Below, in pieces: positions 7,481-16,254 of a stretch of DNA of 64,000 nucleotides. Each line of letters starts with the position of its first letter. The first letter of the stretch is position 1. Position numbers and translations under genes: made by a program. Source of the DNA: Bacillus sp. ZZV12-4809 (GTDB taxonomy: Bacteria; Bacillota; Bacilli; Bacillales; Cytobacillaceae); assembly GCF_009849585.1 (NCBI RefSeq), contig NZ_VCRN01000001.1, positions 248,001-312,000 of the forward strand, read 5' to 3'. Under the pieces are notes generated by a model. That model was not told the DNA's origin. It did no database searches and saw only the letters and a list, made by a program, of their open reading frames with translations.

Positions 7481-9307
7481 TTATTTTTTGCTGCTGTTCG
7501 TGTTATAGAAGAATTTTGCTGTGATGGATCCATCGGCATTTTCTTTAATGTTTGTTACATGGATTCCGGAGTCAGCCGGTGTAGAGCCGTATCCTTTCCA
7601 GAAGTAGTAAGAGCCTGTGTGGACCTTTCCTGAAACAGGGGTGATTTTGCTGCCTGTCTTGAAGAAGTCACCTGCATCACCGCGGTTTTTATTTTTCTCC
7701 AGGTCATACTTGCCATCAGCCTGCAGAACAGATAAGCCATAGTGTGTTACCACTGTTCCGTCACTAGCTGTTTCAGATTGGTTGTACTGGAAGCGTTTGT
7801 TCATCCAGTTCTCCACATTGTTTGGACGGAAGCCGGCTGTCTGGTACAGGTTAATGATGTTCTCATCTACATGCCACGCCACTAAGCCTTTAGCATCTTC
7901 CCCCTGGCGGATAAATCCTTTGTTAAATCCATCGTGCTGAACGTTTTCAAACAGGAAGTATTCAGTGCCGTTTGAGCCTGGCACTTCCATTTTGATAATT
8001 CCGTTGTCATCATCCGCTTTGCTGATTGGCGGCAGAGTGATTTCCTTCACGCCATCCTCTGGTTTTACTTCAATAGGCTTTACCCATCCTAAGAAGATCT
8101 TAGAAAATGGATCAAAGTGAGCTGGTGAATTTCCGCCATATTCAGGTTTATCCGGATAGCGCAGCCATGAACCGCCTGCCATCATCGAGTAGTTTCCTGC
8201 CCCTTCTGAGCTATAGACCGTATCATAGAAGTCAGGCAACCCCAGGGCATGTCCAAATTCATGAGCATAAACCCCTGTTTGTGCCGGAAACGGACCCGTT
8301 TTGGCTTCTTCTTTGTAAGTATTTGTAGCAGCATCAAATCCGGCAACATTACCGCCGATGCCTGGCTGGATATTGTAGTTGTTGACTACTACCCCATCAT
8401 ATGTCATATCTTCAGCAACTGTTTGGTCAATCCACGCACCTTGGGACATACCAGCATGAACATCTGCAGGTTTGCCAGTTTCATAGTATTTTCCGTAATA
8501 CAGAGCACTTAAAAGGCTCCACTTATGAGACCAGAACTGTGCAGGATCACGGCTGAATTCAGCTCCTGTACCTTCATGAATGACGAAAATATTAGGCACT
8601 TCCCCATTTTCGGCATACTTTGAAAAATCAACCTGATCGTCTGCAGCTTTCAGCAAGTCGCGAATAAATTCCCCTGTATGGGCATCACCATTCACGTTTC
8701 CATTTACATATGTTCCGTTTTCAGCAAACTTTCCTTCCTGATCTAAGTAATAAGATGCACCTTTTGGCATTTGTACCCAGACAAACTCGGTGTTCTCTTT
8801 GCGGATCAGGTTCGTTTTTCCATAACTGGATTCCTTATAAGCGTTTTGCATCGTGCGATCCTTTGGAACATCTGGTCCATCATATTGCTTGAACTGTTCA
8901 AGTTCGTATGGGTTATACTCAGTGCCAAAAATTAAATCCTCATAATATTTAGCCGGGACTTGTCCGGGCATATCGCCAACAGGCTCATCGCCATCCGGAT
9001 ACTTTGCAAGAAGAACCAGAACTGGAATATCCCCTGTTGCTTCTTTATATGCAACGTGATTGTCGCCAGGCTTCTGAAACTTTGCACCTGCCTTGGCCGC
9101 TTTCTCAGCAGGATCCACTTTTGATAGATCCATGCCCAATTCCTTCGCTTTTGCAGCAAGTTCCGGCGATGCACCGACATGATGCGCAAGACTGATTTGA
9201 TACTTGCTTTCCTGCTTAACCTGAGTATTTGCCGGTCCGGCTCCTGCAAAAACGGCACTTCCTGCTAGAGCAAGAGATAATGCTGAAGTTGATAGGACTT
9301 TTAACAA
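7481..9307 (-). CDS. Secreted M6-family metalloprotease (immune inhibitor A-like)
   Basis: A roughly 608-aa exported protease. It opens with a Sec signal peptide (MLKVLSTSALSLALAGSAVFA), followed by a propeptide-like stretch and an M6 catalytic domain with HEFGHALGLPD (HExxHxxGxxD zinc ligands, near residue 350) and SMMAGGSW just after. Longer InhA proteins (about 800 aa) carry extra C-terminal domains absent here. I place the start at TTG 9307: AGGGAG lies 8 bases upstream of it, whereas the in-frame GTG at 9316 overlaps that site. It is a single gene facing a shared terminator. InhA relatives degrade host or environmental proteins; the natural substrate here is unknown. Confidence 0.85.
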   Translation of the reverse strand: MLKVLSTSALSLALAGSAVFAGAGPANTQVKQESKYQISLAHHVGASPELAAKAKELGMDLSKVDPAEKAAKAGAKFQKPGDNHVAYKEATGDIPVLVLLAKYPDGDEPVGDMPGQVPAKYYEDLIFGTEYNPYELEQFKQYDGPDVPKDRTMQNAYKESSYGKTNLIRKENTEFVWVQMPKGASYYLDQEGKFAENGTYVNGNVNGDAHTGEFIRDLLKAADDQVDFSKYAENGEVPNIFVIHEGTGAEFSRDPAQFWSHKWSLLSALYYGKYYETGKPADVHAGMSQGAWIDQTVAEDMTYDGVVVNNYNIQPGIGGNVAGFDAATNTYKEEAKTGPFPAQTGVYAHEFGHALGLPDFYDTVYSSEGAGNYSMMAGGSWLRYPDKPEYGGNSPAHFDPFSKIFLGWVKPIEVKPEDGVKEITLPPISKADDDNGIIKMEVPGSNGTEYFLFENVQHDGFNKGFIRQGEDAKGLVAWHVDENIINLYQTAGFRPNNVENWMNKRFQYNQSETASDGTVVTHYGLSVLQADGKYDLEKNKNRGDAGDFFKTGSKITPVSGKVHTGSYYFWKGYGSTPADSGIHVTNIKENADGSITAKFFYNTNSSKK

Positions 9308-9525
9308 TGGACTCACTCCCTATAATCTATTTCTGCAATCTAAATATATAAAATATTCAGTATTTTCGGAATGAGTTGAAAGTATTATTTGGCAGGGAAT
9401 TTAGTGATCCAAAAGACTTATTTTTCAGAAAAGTTACAGGTGAAAAGATTATATTCTCTGAGAAATTTCCTTTAATAGGTTAATGATTTATAATAGAGGG
9501 ATATGTAAATAAAGGAGATTCTAAT

Positions 9526-9714
9526 ATGACTAATATAGAAGATAATACACCTAAGAAAATAAGTCTTAAAGAAGCAATGAAACAGCAGCTTATGAATAAA
9601 AAACAGGGTCAGACAGGCGGAACGTTCAATAATGCTCCCGTTAAATCCACGAAAGCATTGAAAAGCCAGCAGACAAAGAAGACCAATAATCAGCGGAAAC
9701 GGACTGGTGTGTAA
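9526..9714 (+). CDS. Small basic hydrophilic protein upstream of ywbE
   Basis: A 62-aa protein rich in Lys, Gln, Asn and Thr, with no hydrophobic segment and a C-terminus ending NQRKRTGV. It is probably unstructured. AAAGGAG lies 7 bases before the ATG and a TATAAT-like hexamer near 9488 may be its promoter. Its stop overlaps the ATG of ywbE (TAATG), indicating translational coupling. I do not recognise a family. A nucleic-acid-associated role is conceivable from the charge and the partner, but this is speculation. Confidence 0.7.
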   Translation: MTNIEDNTPKKISLKEAMKQQLMNKKQGQTGGTFNNAPVKSTKALKSQQTKKTNNQRKRTGV

Positions 9715-9911
9715 TGGATGGCCAGAATCGCGCTGCAATTGCGCCAGGATTAAAAGTGAAAATCGTTCTAAAAAAAGATCAGCGGACAGGTGCGCTGACC
9801 GAAGGAATCGTGAAAGACATTTTAACGAAGTCCCCTTCCCATCCGCATGGCATTAAAGTAAGGCTTGTGGACGGGCAGGTTGGCCGTGTCAAACAAATCC
9901 TGCGCCCATAA
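9714..9911 (+). CDS. ywbE: YwbE family protein (DUF2196)
   Basis: A 65-aa protein matching the YwbE/DUF2196 family, with the core IAPGLKVKIVLKKDQRTG, VKDILTKSPSHPHGIKVRL and GRVKQIL. The family is a small beta-rich, KOW-like fold found across Firmicutes and some proteobacteria, of unknown function and possibly RNA-associated. It is coupled through TAATG to the small gene upstream and is followed 39 bp later by the KinB-like kinase gene, with which it may share a transcript. Confidence 0.88.
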   Translation: MDGQNRAAIAPGLKVKIVLKKDQRTGALTEGIVKDILTKSPSHPHGIKVRLVDGQVGRVKQILRP

Positions 9912-9950
9912 GGAGCCGTCTTTAAAATAGATAACTCACGGAGGAGACTA

Positions 9951-11204
9951 TTGGTTACACTGATTAAACCTTTACTGGTAAATATTACGATCCTATTCTC
10001 ATTTGCGTTTAACGGAAACTTGTTTTTCCCATATCAGACAAAGGCCCCTCTTACCTTTAAGCAAAGGTTGATATATGGACTGCTTGGATCATTCGGAGCA
10101 CTTCTGTGTATGTTTTACCCCATTGAAACATTGGGGGAAACCCATTTTGACCTGCGAATGGTCGCAATCATGATTGTGACGCTGTATACCGGATGGCTGC
10201 CGGGATCCATTGTGATGCTGAGTACTGTCATTACTCGCTATGTAATAGGCGGCCAGTTTACTTTTATTGGAATTTTGGTTTCCATTTTAGCTTTTGTGGT
10301 TTCCATTTCATTAAGAAGAGTGTTTCTTAATTCAAATCACCGGGTGATTACGGGGTCACTTATTGTATTTTTTTATTTTTATCTGTATATAGCGATCATT
10401 GAGACAGCAATCATGTTTCTGGACACCTATTTTTATCTGATCTACTATGCAGCATTTTACCTGACATTTATTGCTCTCATACTGATAATTGAGAGTTTAT
10501 TCAGAACCAATAAACAGATAAGTGAAATGGTGTATATGGATAAGCTGACAATGGTCGGCCAGCTGGCAGCTTCGATTGCCCATGAAATTAGAAATCCCTT
10601 ATCCACTGTGAGGGGCTTCATTCAATATTTGAGCCAGGATACGGCAGATGAGAACTTTAAGAAGTTCTCCCCTTTGATAATTGAAGAACTGGATCGCACA
10701 AACATCATCATTACCAACTATCTTAAAGTGTCAAAGCCTGAACAGTCCCATCTGGCCAATGTCCCCCTGCATGACGTGATTCAGGATTGTGTCCTGCTCA
10801 TGAGGCCGCTTGCCTCTTATTCAAATGTGGAGATTGAGTACGGGAATAAAGAGCCCTTATATGTGAAAGGTGATGAAGATCACCTAAAACAGGCCATCAT
10901 GAATGTGATCAAGAATGGAATTGAATCGGTTCAGGAAAAAGGAAAGATCTCGATTGTTATTTCAGCAGATTATTTTCTTAAAACCGTTAAAATATCGATT
11001 GCGGATAATGGCCGGGGCATGACATCCGAGCAATTAGAACATATCGGTTTGCCTTTTTATACAACGAAAACAAAGGGCACAGGCCTCGGGAGCATGGTTA
11101 CGAACAAAATTATTCGTGAAATGAAGGGAACAATTGAGTATGATAGCGAAATCGGCAAGGGGACAACAGTAAACATCACACTGCCTTTGCTGAACAGCGA
11201 ATAA
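9951..11204 (+). CDS. KinB-like sensor histidine kinase (orphan)
   Basis: A 417-aa membrane kinase. About six membrane spans of the 5TM-5TMR_LYT type occupy residues 1-185. A HisKA domain follows with SIAHEIRNPLSTVRGF (His near 211), then an HATPase domain with NVIKNGIES, DNGRGM and GTGLGSM. The domain order and length match B. subtilis KinB (428 aa), which feeds the Spo0F-Spo0A sporulation phosphorelay. The start is TTG at 9951 behind GAGGAG. No response regulator is adjacent, as expected for a phosphorelay kinase. A similar kinase lies at 21943. The phosphorelay role is inference. Confidence 0.85.
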   Translation: MVTLIKPLLVNITILFSFAFNGNLFFPYQTKAPLTFKQRLIYGLLGSFGALLCMFYPIETLGETHFDLRMVAIMIVTLYTGWLPGSIVMLSTVITRYVIGGQFTFIGILVSILAFVVSISLRRVFLNSNHRVITGSLIVFFYFYLYIAIIETAIMFLDTYFYLIYYAAFYLTFIALILIIESLFRTNKQISEMVYMDKLTMVGQLAASIAHEIRNPLSTVRGFIQYLSQDTADENFKKFSPLIIEELDRTNIIITNYLKVSKPEQSHLANVPLHDVIQDCVLLMRPLASYSNVEIEYGNKEPLYVKGDEDHLKQAIMNVIKNGIESVQEKGKISIVISADYFLKTVKISIADNGRGMTSEQLEHIGLPFYTTKTKGTGLGSMVTNKIIREMKGTIEYDSEIGKGTTVNITLPLLNSE

Positions 11205-11234
11205 GAAAAAGAGTGCCTGAGTGCACTCTTTTTC
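11205..11234. terminator. Bidirectional terminator
   Basis: GAAAAAGAGTGC and GCACTCTTTTTC form a perfect 12-bp stem with a CTGAGT loop between convergent genes (kinase ending 11204, exonuclease ending 11246). Confidence 0.88.
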
Positions 11235-11245
11235 TGTGTGGATTT

Positions 11246-11854
11246 TTATCCGAGCCGGCCCTGGGCTGCTGGCTGATATTTTCTCATCGGGCCTTTTGCC
11301 AGAACATCACGCATATAGAAATCACCGGCCGGATTTGTTTTTTTCAGCAATTCCAAGAGGTATGTAATATCATCCATGGCTCGGTGTGTCTGGCTTTCCG
11401 CGATCCGGTGGGATTGAAGAAGCGTCAGCAGCTTGCTGTCTGAAAAACCGTATTCTTTCCATGGAACACTTCTCATGGTGCAATACCATTTTAATTCATT
11501 GATGTCCTCTGGATACATCCGGTACAAAAAGCTCCGGTCAAAGGATGCATTATGAGCGAAGACCGAATCAGCGTGAAAGAAGTATTTTTTTATTTTGATG
11601 TCATCAAAGCTTTTTCCTCTGACAGCTTCATAAGGAATCCCATGGACTCTGAATGCACGGCTGTAATTGTTTTTGGCTGATGGGCTGATGGGCTCCCGCA
11701 GGAATGCGGATTTATCCTTTATATCAAGAATCTCCCCTGTGTCGGCACGGTATGAAAATAGCTTTAATGCCAATTCGATGATTTCATCGGAATTTGGTCC
11801 AAGGCCCGTTGTCTCCACATCCAGCAGCAATCCCATCTTTTCCTGGTTTCTCAT
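11246..11854 (-). CDS. DEDDh 3'-5' exonuclease (DnaQ/PolC-epsilon type)
   Basis: A 202-aa exonuclease domain protein. The three exonuclease motifs are visible: LLLDVETTGLG (Exo I), FAHNASFDRSFL (Exo II) and HRAMDDITYLLELL (Exo III, with the catalytic His five residues before the last Asp). These place it in the DEDDh class, which removes nucleotides from the 3' ends of DNA or RNA with two metal ions. RBS GAGGAGG precedes the ATG. There is no polymerase domain, so it is a stand-alone exonuclease; its substrate in the cell is unknown. Confidence 0.88.
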   Translation of the reverse strand: MRNQEKMGLLLDVETTGLGPNSDEIIELALKLFSYRADTGEILDIKDKSAFLREPISPSAKNNYSRAFRVHGIPYEAVRGKSFDDIKIKKYFFHADSVFAHNASFDRSFLYRMYPEDINELKWYCTMRSVPWKEYGFSDSKLLTLLQSHRIAESQTHRAMDDITYLLELLKKTNPAGDFYMRDVLAKGPMRKYQPAAQGRLG

Positions 11855-11925
11855 AGCCTGCCTCCTCTTTTTGAATTTAAATTAAGCATATATTAGAGGA
11901 GTGCTGAATGCCAGCGGAACCGTTT

Positions 11926-12150
11926 TTAGATCTTTTTATCGTTTTTCAGGCGGTCCACATAATCGGCATGGTAATTCTGATGCATGTATTCACGGTTTTT
12001 CATAGAATAGAAATATCCTGTCGCAAGAGACAGAAAGGCGAACAGAAAGCCTATCCCAAATCCGAAGCTATGGTATCCCATAACGATGCTGACAATGGTA
12101 ATGAGCAATAGCACCACTAATATATAAAATAAAATATTTTTGCTATTCAA
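11926..12150 (-). CDS. Small two-span membrane protein
   Basis: A 74-aa protein with two hydrophobic segments (about residues 5-26 and 28-46) and a polar, charged C-terminal tail. It starts at TTG 12150 with AGAGGAGG 7 bases upstream, which is strong support for this reading over the opposite-strand frame covering the same DNA. I recognise no family. It lies downstream of, and divergent to, the bPH-type membrane gene at 12256. Confidence 0.65.
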   Translation of the reverse strand: MNSKNILFYILVVLLLITIVSIVMGYHSFGFGIGFLFAFLSLATGYFYSMKNREYMHQNYHADYVDRLKNDKKI

Positions 12151-12255
12151 GGACGTGCCTCCTCTTATTTGAACTAAAAATCTGTCTTATTATTATACCA
12201 AAACCGAAACAAAACGGCGGCATTATCCGTAAAGAATAACAAGGAGGTTTTTGCC

Positions 12256-12984
12256 ATGATTGGTCTTATCATTACACAAATTTCTGTAATTCTGCTATTC
12301 CTGCTTCTGGGATGGGCTGTACGATTCAAAAAAGCCTACTGGCTCATTTCCGGTTTCGCCTCGCGGCCGGAGATTGAAAAAGAACAATTAATCAGCAGCG
12401 GCTATCCGCAAAAAACCGGCAGCCTGCTCATTGGCACTGCAATCGGGATGCTGGTGCTCCTGCCTTTATCATTTACAGAATTCCGATTCGCAATGGAAGT
12501 GCAGTTCGGTTTTATGATAATTGTTTTGCTTGGGGGATTCACTTATTTATCCAGATATGAAGTGCCTGCCAAAAGAAAACGAAGTTATATTATTGCTCTC
12601 ATCATTTTTATTGTGACTCTGGGCCCCCTCATTTACCTGACTGTCTCCAGCCATAAAGGCTATGAAATGGCACTAGCAGAGAATTCATTTGAAATTTCCG
12701 GAATGTACGGAGACGAATGGGATTATCGGGATATTCAGTCTGTTCAACTACTGGAGGAAATGCCTGAGGTCACATGGAAGCAGAATGGAATCGGCCTCCC
12801 TACCCTTTCACAGGGGCACTTTAAAGTGACCGGCTATGGCAGCAGCTTATTATTCATTCAGAAAAGCCATTCGCCGATTCTGTACATTGAACTTAAAGAT
12901 AAACAGATCTTTGTGAATAGCAAAAATCCCTCAGAGACTGAGAGCTGGTATATGGTAATGAAGGAAACAGCGGCTAACAATTAA
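12256..12984 (+). CDS. Membrane protein, DUF3784-like with C-terminal PH-like domain
   Basis: A 242-aa protein. An N-terminal span is followed by KKAYWLISGFASRPEIEKEQ, like the DUF3784 family. Three further spans follow (about 55-75, 82-100 and 110-130), then an extramembrane beta-rich domain (135-240) of the bacterial PH (bPH) type with YRDIQSVQLLEEMP and a terminal helix. RBS AAGGAGG lies 7 bases before the ATG. The function is unknown; the bPH domain suggests a membrane-associated sensing or scaffold role. Confidence 0.7.
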   Translation: MIGLIITQISVILLFLLLGWAVRFKKAYWLISGFASRPEIEKEQLISSGYPQKTGSLLIGTAIGMLVLLPLSFTEFRFAMEVQFGFMIIVLLGGFTYLSRYEVPAKRKRSYIIALIIFIVTLGPLIYLTVSSHKGYEMALAENSFEISGMYGDEWDYRDIQSVQLLEEMPEVTWKQNGIGLPTLSQGHFKVTGYGSSLLFIQKSHSPILYIELKDKQIFVNSKNPSETESWYMVMKETAANN

Positions 12985-13024
12985 GTTGCTGGCATAAAAG
13001 CGATTTGGGTGCTTTTTAAAAAAT

Positions 13025-13037
13025 CCCCCCCCCCCCC
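13025..13037 (+). repeat. Poly-C tract (C13)
   Basis: Thirteen consecutive C residues in an otherwise A+T-rich intergenic stretch. Such a run is rare in this background and is prone to slippage or miscalling. No coding frame crosses it. Confidence 0.9.
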
Positions 13038-13079
13038 GAAATAACAGTACCTTTTTACATTTCTAATGACTTTTAAACT

Positions 13080-13115
13080 AAGAAAACTCGCCCTTTAAAT
13101 TTGGCGAGTTTTCTT
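13080..13115 (+). terminator. Rho-independent terminator-like hairpin
   Basis: AAGAAAACTCGCC and GGCGAGTTTTCTT form a 13-bp stem with a 10-base loop. It is the likely terminator for the membrane protein gene ending at 12984 and could also work in the other direction for the DinB gene. Confidence 0.78.
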
Positions 13116-13328
13116 GTTATAGAATCTGGTTTTTCTTAAAAGCACCCATTAGCATAAGTACAATGTTTCACAAACTTATTTTGAAAAAGTAATTCTTAAA
13201 TTTTGGCTTTGTTAAATAGTATTGTCGTTTTTCAGGTATAAAATATGGGAACGTCCGATTTAGACGTTCCAGTTCTTATTCCATTAAGGCCCCCTATAAT
13301 GGAATACTGTAAAGCTAATGAAGATTTT

Positions 13329-13817
13329 TTAAAAGCTGCGTTTAGCTACCCAAGCTCCCTGCATTTTACTAAGGAATACAATTTGCCCAATATGATAGGC
13401 GTCGTGCATTGCTAAACTCTTTAGTTCAATCATTAATGGATTGTCTTCAGGGATTTCTCTATACAAATCTTCAAGTTCTGATGTTGCAAGTATTTTTTCT
13501 AGTTCACGATGAACATAGAAGTATTCTTGTTTTGTTTTCTGCCAATTTTGAGGTGTCTCAGTTGGTAATCGATATGTAGCGTCATTATTTTCTGCCTGTG
13601 GTTCATTTGTTGTTTCACCAAGAAATCGTAACAGAATTCTTTTTTCAAAGAAAAGCAAATGACAAACTAATTCCCAAATGGAATGTGCCCCTTCAACAGG
13701 TTTCCAAATTGCCTGTTCAAAGGTGATATTCTCTAGCACTTTTTCAAGTGGCGGAAACCAGTCTTCTTGATCTAAGCAACTTGCCCATTGCTGTAACAAA
13801 AGTGTCCTTACATCCAT
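13329..13817 (-). CDS. DinB family protein
   Basis: A 162-aa four-helix-bundle protein of the DinB/YfiT superfamily. The metal-ligand pattern is present: HSIWELVCHLLFFEKR (His near residue 53) and AMHDAYHIGQIVFL (two His near the C-terminus). Such proteins bind divalent metal; some are thiol transferases, most are uncharacterised. RBS GGGAGGG precedes the ATG. It is one of three DinB-type genes in the window. Its surroundings are noticeably more A+T-rich than the neighbouring operons, which may mean recent acquisition. Confidence 0.83.
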   Translation of the reverse strand: MDVRTLLLQQWASCLDQEDWFPPLEKVLENITFEQAIWKPVEGAHSIWELVCHLLFFEKRILLRFLGETTNEPQAENNDATYRLPTETPQNWQKTKQEYFYVHRELEKILATSELEDLYREIPEDNPLMIELKSLAMHDAYHIGQIVFLSKMQGAWVAKRSF

Positions 13818-14135
13818 TTTCTATTCCCTCCCATTTTAATCCCTTTAATAGATAATCATTTTAGTCAAGATTCATTTGAGTTGGATTTTCTATTCAAACT
13901 TACCTCCTCTCAACCAATATCTTGAAGTTGAATCCCTATCCTTTTTGCGAATTTTAAGAAATATCAATTAGATAAGGAATACCATATTTCCCCTTAAAAT
14001 GCTCGATTTATTTGTCGAAAACTAAATTTGCATTTAATTTCTTTTTCAACTAACCTGCCAATTTTGTTCAATAAAAAATGCTGCACCAGCAGCACCTAAA
14101 TAAATTTCTAATATAACATGGATCTATGTTTGTTT
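13818..14135. other. A+T-rich intergenic region
   Basis: This 318-base stretch has no frame I can support. It carries the promoter-proximal region of the DinB gene on its left side and the terminator of the MFS gene at 14072-14094. I see no riboswitch or repeat. Confidence 0.55.
14072..14094 (-). terminator. Terminator of the MFS transporter gene
   Basis: Read on the minus strand, TGCTGC, a TGGT loop and GCAGCA are followed by TTTTTTATT. This is a short but classic intrinsic terminator 40 bases after the stop at 14136. Confidence 0.75.
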
Positions 14136-15359
14136 TTAAGCGGACGTTGTTTCTGAAAAATACTGTTGCTTCCCCGGTTTTAAAAGCTGCCAGCAGACAT
14201 ATAGAGAAAGAAGTATATTGAGGACTGATAAAATGACAATTGTATAACGGAGCGGAAACAGATCTCCGAGAACACCGCTTCCTAATAGCAGTATAATTTG
14301 AGCCATGCTTTGTATGACACCAATCACACTGGTCATTCTGCCCATGATTTCCACAGGTACATTATTCTGATAAAAGGTTTGATATCCCGCACTTGAGAAA
14401 GCATTAAAAATGCCTAGTATTATAAATCCAGCTGCAACCATCATGAAGGAGTCTGCCAATGCATAAGTCAGATAACCTGCTGCTGTCAATAGCATGCCAT
14501 AGCCCATGAGCTGCTTGAGGCTGAGCATTTTTGAAATGATGGTGATAAAGAGCGCGCCCAGGGCAAAGCCAATTCCGCTGATGCTGACAAGAAAACTATA
14601 ATCCGCTTCTGTCAAACCTACAACATCCTGGATAAAGACAACCTCCTGGGAATCCATTGCAAGGGAGAACAAACCAAATGCCAGAAAGCATCCATAGACA
14701 GATAGAATAAAAATCGCGCTCCTGCCAAATGAGATGACCTGCTTCCAATCATCACGGAGTGTTTCATAGGCTGACGCTTTTACGGAAGGCGATGGCAAAT
14801 CTTTATCCATGTCCGGCAAAAGCCATATGATGACAGCTGAAAAGACAAAGGAGGCAGCATTTATAAAGACAGCCGTTTCAATAGTTCCAATCAAAAACAA
14901 GCCTCCTGCAATCGCTGGCCCCACAATGAAAGCTCCTGAGGCAACAAGACTGTTAATGGAGTTGAACCTTTTTCTGCTTTCAATCGGAACGAGCTTGGTT
15001 ATATACACAGCGGAAGCCGGCATAAATAGAGCCTTTGCCACGCTAATTAAAAAGAGGACTGCATATATGGACCCGATGCTTCCGATAAACGGGATCAGCG
15101 CTACACCCAGTGCCCTGGCCATGTCGGTCCAAATCATAATGCTCTTTTTGTTTTTCCGGTCAATCATGCCTCCGCTCCATGAATTAGTTATTACGGAAGT
15201 GATAGGACCTATAATCCATAATCCTGCTACAGCAGCTGCTGATCCGGTTAAGTCATAGACAATCAAATTAATTGCAATCAGGTATATGAAATCTCCTAAT
15301 CTGGATATCCCAGTCCCCGTGAGCAGCAATGACGCTAATTTCCAGTTAAATTGCTTCAT
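14136..15359 (-). CDS. MFS transporter (drug/macrolide-efflux-like)
   Basis: A 407-aa protein with 12 predicted membrane spans in two six-span halves. The loop GGMIDRKNKKSIMIWTDMARAL after span 2 is the MFS signature-A loop. The sequence fits the MFS_3 subgroup, which includes enterobactin exporters and macrolide efflux proteins (an IVYDLTGSAAAVAGL-type second span is typical). RBS AGGTGAT precedes the ATG. Substrate unknown. It ends in its own terminator and is monocistronic. Confidence 0.83.
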   Translation of the reverse strand: MKQFNWKLASLLLTGTGISRLGDFIYLIAINLIVYDLTGSAAAVAGLWIIGPITSVITNSWSGGMIDRKNKKSIMIWTDMARALGVALIPFIGSIGSIYAVLFLISVAKALFMPASAVYITKLVPIESRKRFNSINSLVASGAFIVGPAIAGGLFLIGTIETAVFINAASFVFSAVIIWLLPDMDKDLPSPSVKASAYETLRDDWKQVISFGRSAIFILSVYGCFLAFGLFSLAMDSQEVVFIQDVVGLTEADYSFLVSISGIGFALGALFITIISKMLSLKQLMGYGMLLTAAGYLTYALADSFMMVAAGFIILGIFNAFSSAGYQTFYQNNVPVEIMGRMTSVIGVIQSMAQIILLLGSGVLGDLFPLRYTIVILSVLNILLSLYVCWQLLKPGKQQYFSETTSA

Positions 15360-15509
15360 ATATCACCTGTATAATTAAAGAATTTTCTTAATTATCAGTG
15401 TATCACAAGAAGATCTGGAGAGTTACCTCCAGTACCTCCCATTAACCCTATTTAAGGGCAGCTTAAAAGCTAATTCGGTGATAAAAAAATGCCCTAGTTG
15501 ATCAGGACA

Positions 15510-16254
15510 TTTCTTTTCTATCATGTAAACCATCCAAAAAATATCTTCAAAACCGCTGCGTTTATAGATGGCTCCTGCAGCCGGGACACATTTTCCGAAT
15601 GAAGCTGGCAGCAGAGCTTGACCATACACTGAGTGGCATAGCCCTTCTCCTTAAATTCACTGCATGTTGCTACACCAACAACCATCGCTGAGAGGGAATA
15701 TCAGCTGTTATTGAAGCAGTGCTGACCATCTTAGCTCCCTCTTTGATGACCTTTTTTTTAGCCCTCTTCGCTTTCGTTCGACGGTAATGGCTGAATCGCT
15801 GAATTCAAGTATGCTGTGAAGTAGCTCCACCAGCTGTTCTGCATCTTCTGGATCAGCCTGGCACACAGCTAATGCTTCAACATCCTCTGCATTTAACTTT
15901 ATGCATTTTGCATAGTAGATTCCCGTTTTCTTTTTATGTGATGTAATACATATGGTTCAATTTTTGCCGTTACAGCTTTTAGGCCGGACATCATTCCAAA
16001 GTTCGGGTCACCAAGCATTAATTCCTCAAATTCCTTGGCATCAAAAGCACCATCTGCATAAGGAATGAAATTTTCTTCGTAATAAAACGGCCTTTCATTT
16101 GCGGTCTTTTCCAAATTGCCCCCACACCTTTTGAAAAGTCCTGTTCATAGCCATATGCTTAAATATCTCCAATAATGTACAGATTCTCAGCAGGATGCCT
16201 CTTTAAAAGACTGAAGCATTTTTCATAATGTTGTTCTGTAAGTTGTCTGATCAT
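15510..16254 (-). pseudogene. Decayed GNAT N-acetyltransferase
   Basis: The minus strand from ATG 16254 encodes pieces of one long acetyltransferase in shifting frames. It opens MIRQLTEQHYEKCFSLLKRH...NLYIIGDI, then an in-frame TAA, then AYGYEQDF. The frame changes to give NFIPYADGAFDAKEFEELM and VLHHIKRKRESTMQNA, then EDVEALAVCQADPEDAEQLV, VIKEGAKMVSTASITAD, MVVGVATCSEFKEKGYATQC (acetyl-CoA site) and PAAGAIYKRSGFEDI. An intact homologue would be about 260-270 aa. At least one stop and several frameshifts make it clearly dead. The start lies inside the 3' end of the adjacent broken DinB gene, so both once formed an operon. Confidence 0.85.

Larger units (their letters stand above)
12985..13328. 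other. Intergenic region with homopolymer and hairpins
   Basis: This 344-base stretch has no credible gene. It holds a run of 13 C at 13025-13037, a strong terminator-like hairpin at 13080-13115, and two further dyads: GGAACGTC/GACGTTCC (13248-13255 with 13263-13270) and TATTCCATTA/TAATGGAATA (13277-13286 with 13297-13306). The A+T-rich flanks and clustered dyads look like the remnant of an inserted element, but no transposase or target duplication is visible. Confidence 0.6.

Noticed and set aside
11908-12111. A 67-codon plus-strand frame opposite the small membrane protein
   Set aside because: The minus-strand frame has AGAGGAGG at good spacing and two clean membrane spans; the plus frame has no RBS.
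13248-13306. Two dyads as ends of an insertion sequence
   Set aside because: No transposase frame, no terminal repeat pair and no target duplication could be found.
14809-15258. A 149-codon plus-strand frame inside the MFS gene
   Set aside because: Composition is that of an antisense shadow of membrane spans; the minus-strand MFS gene is well supported.
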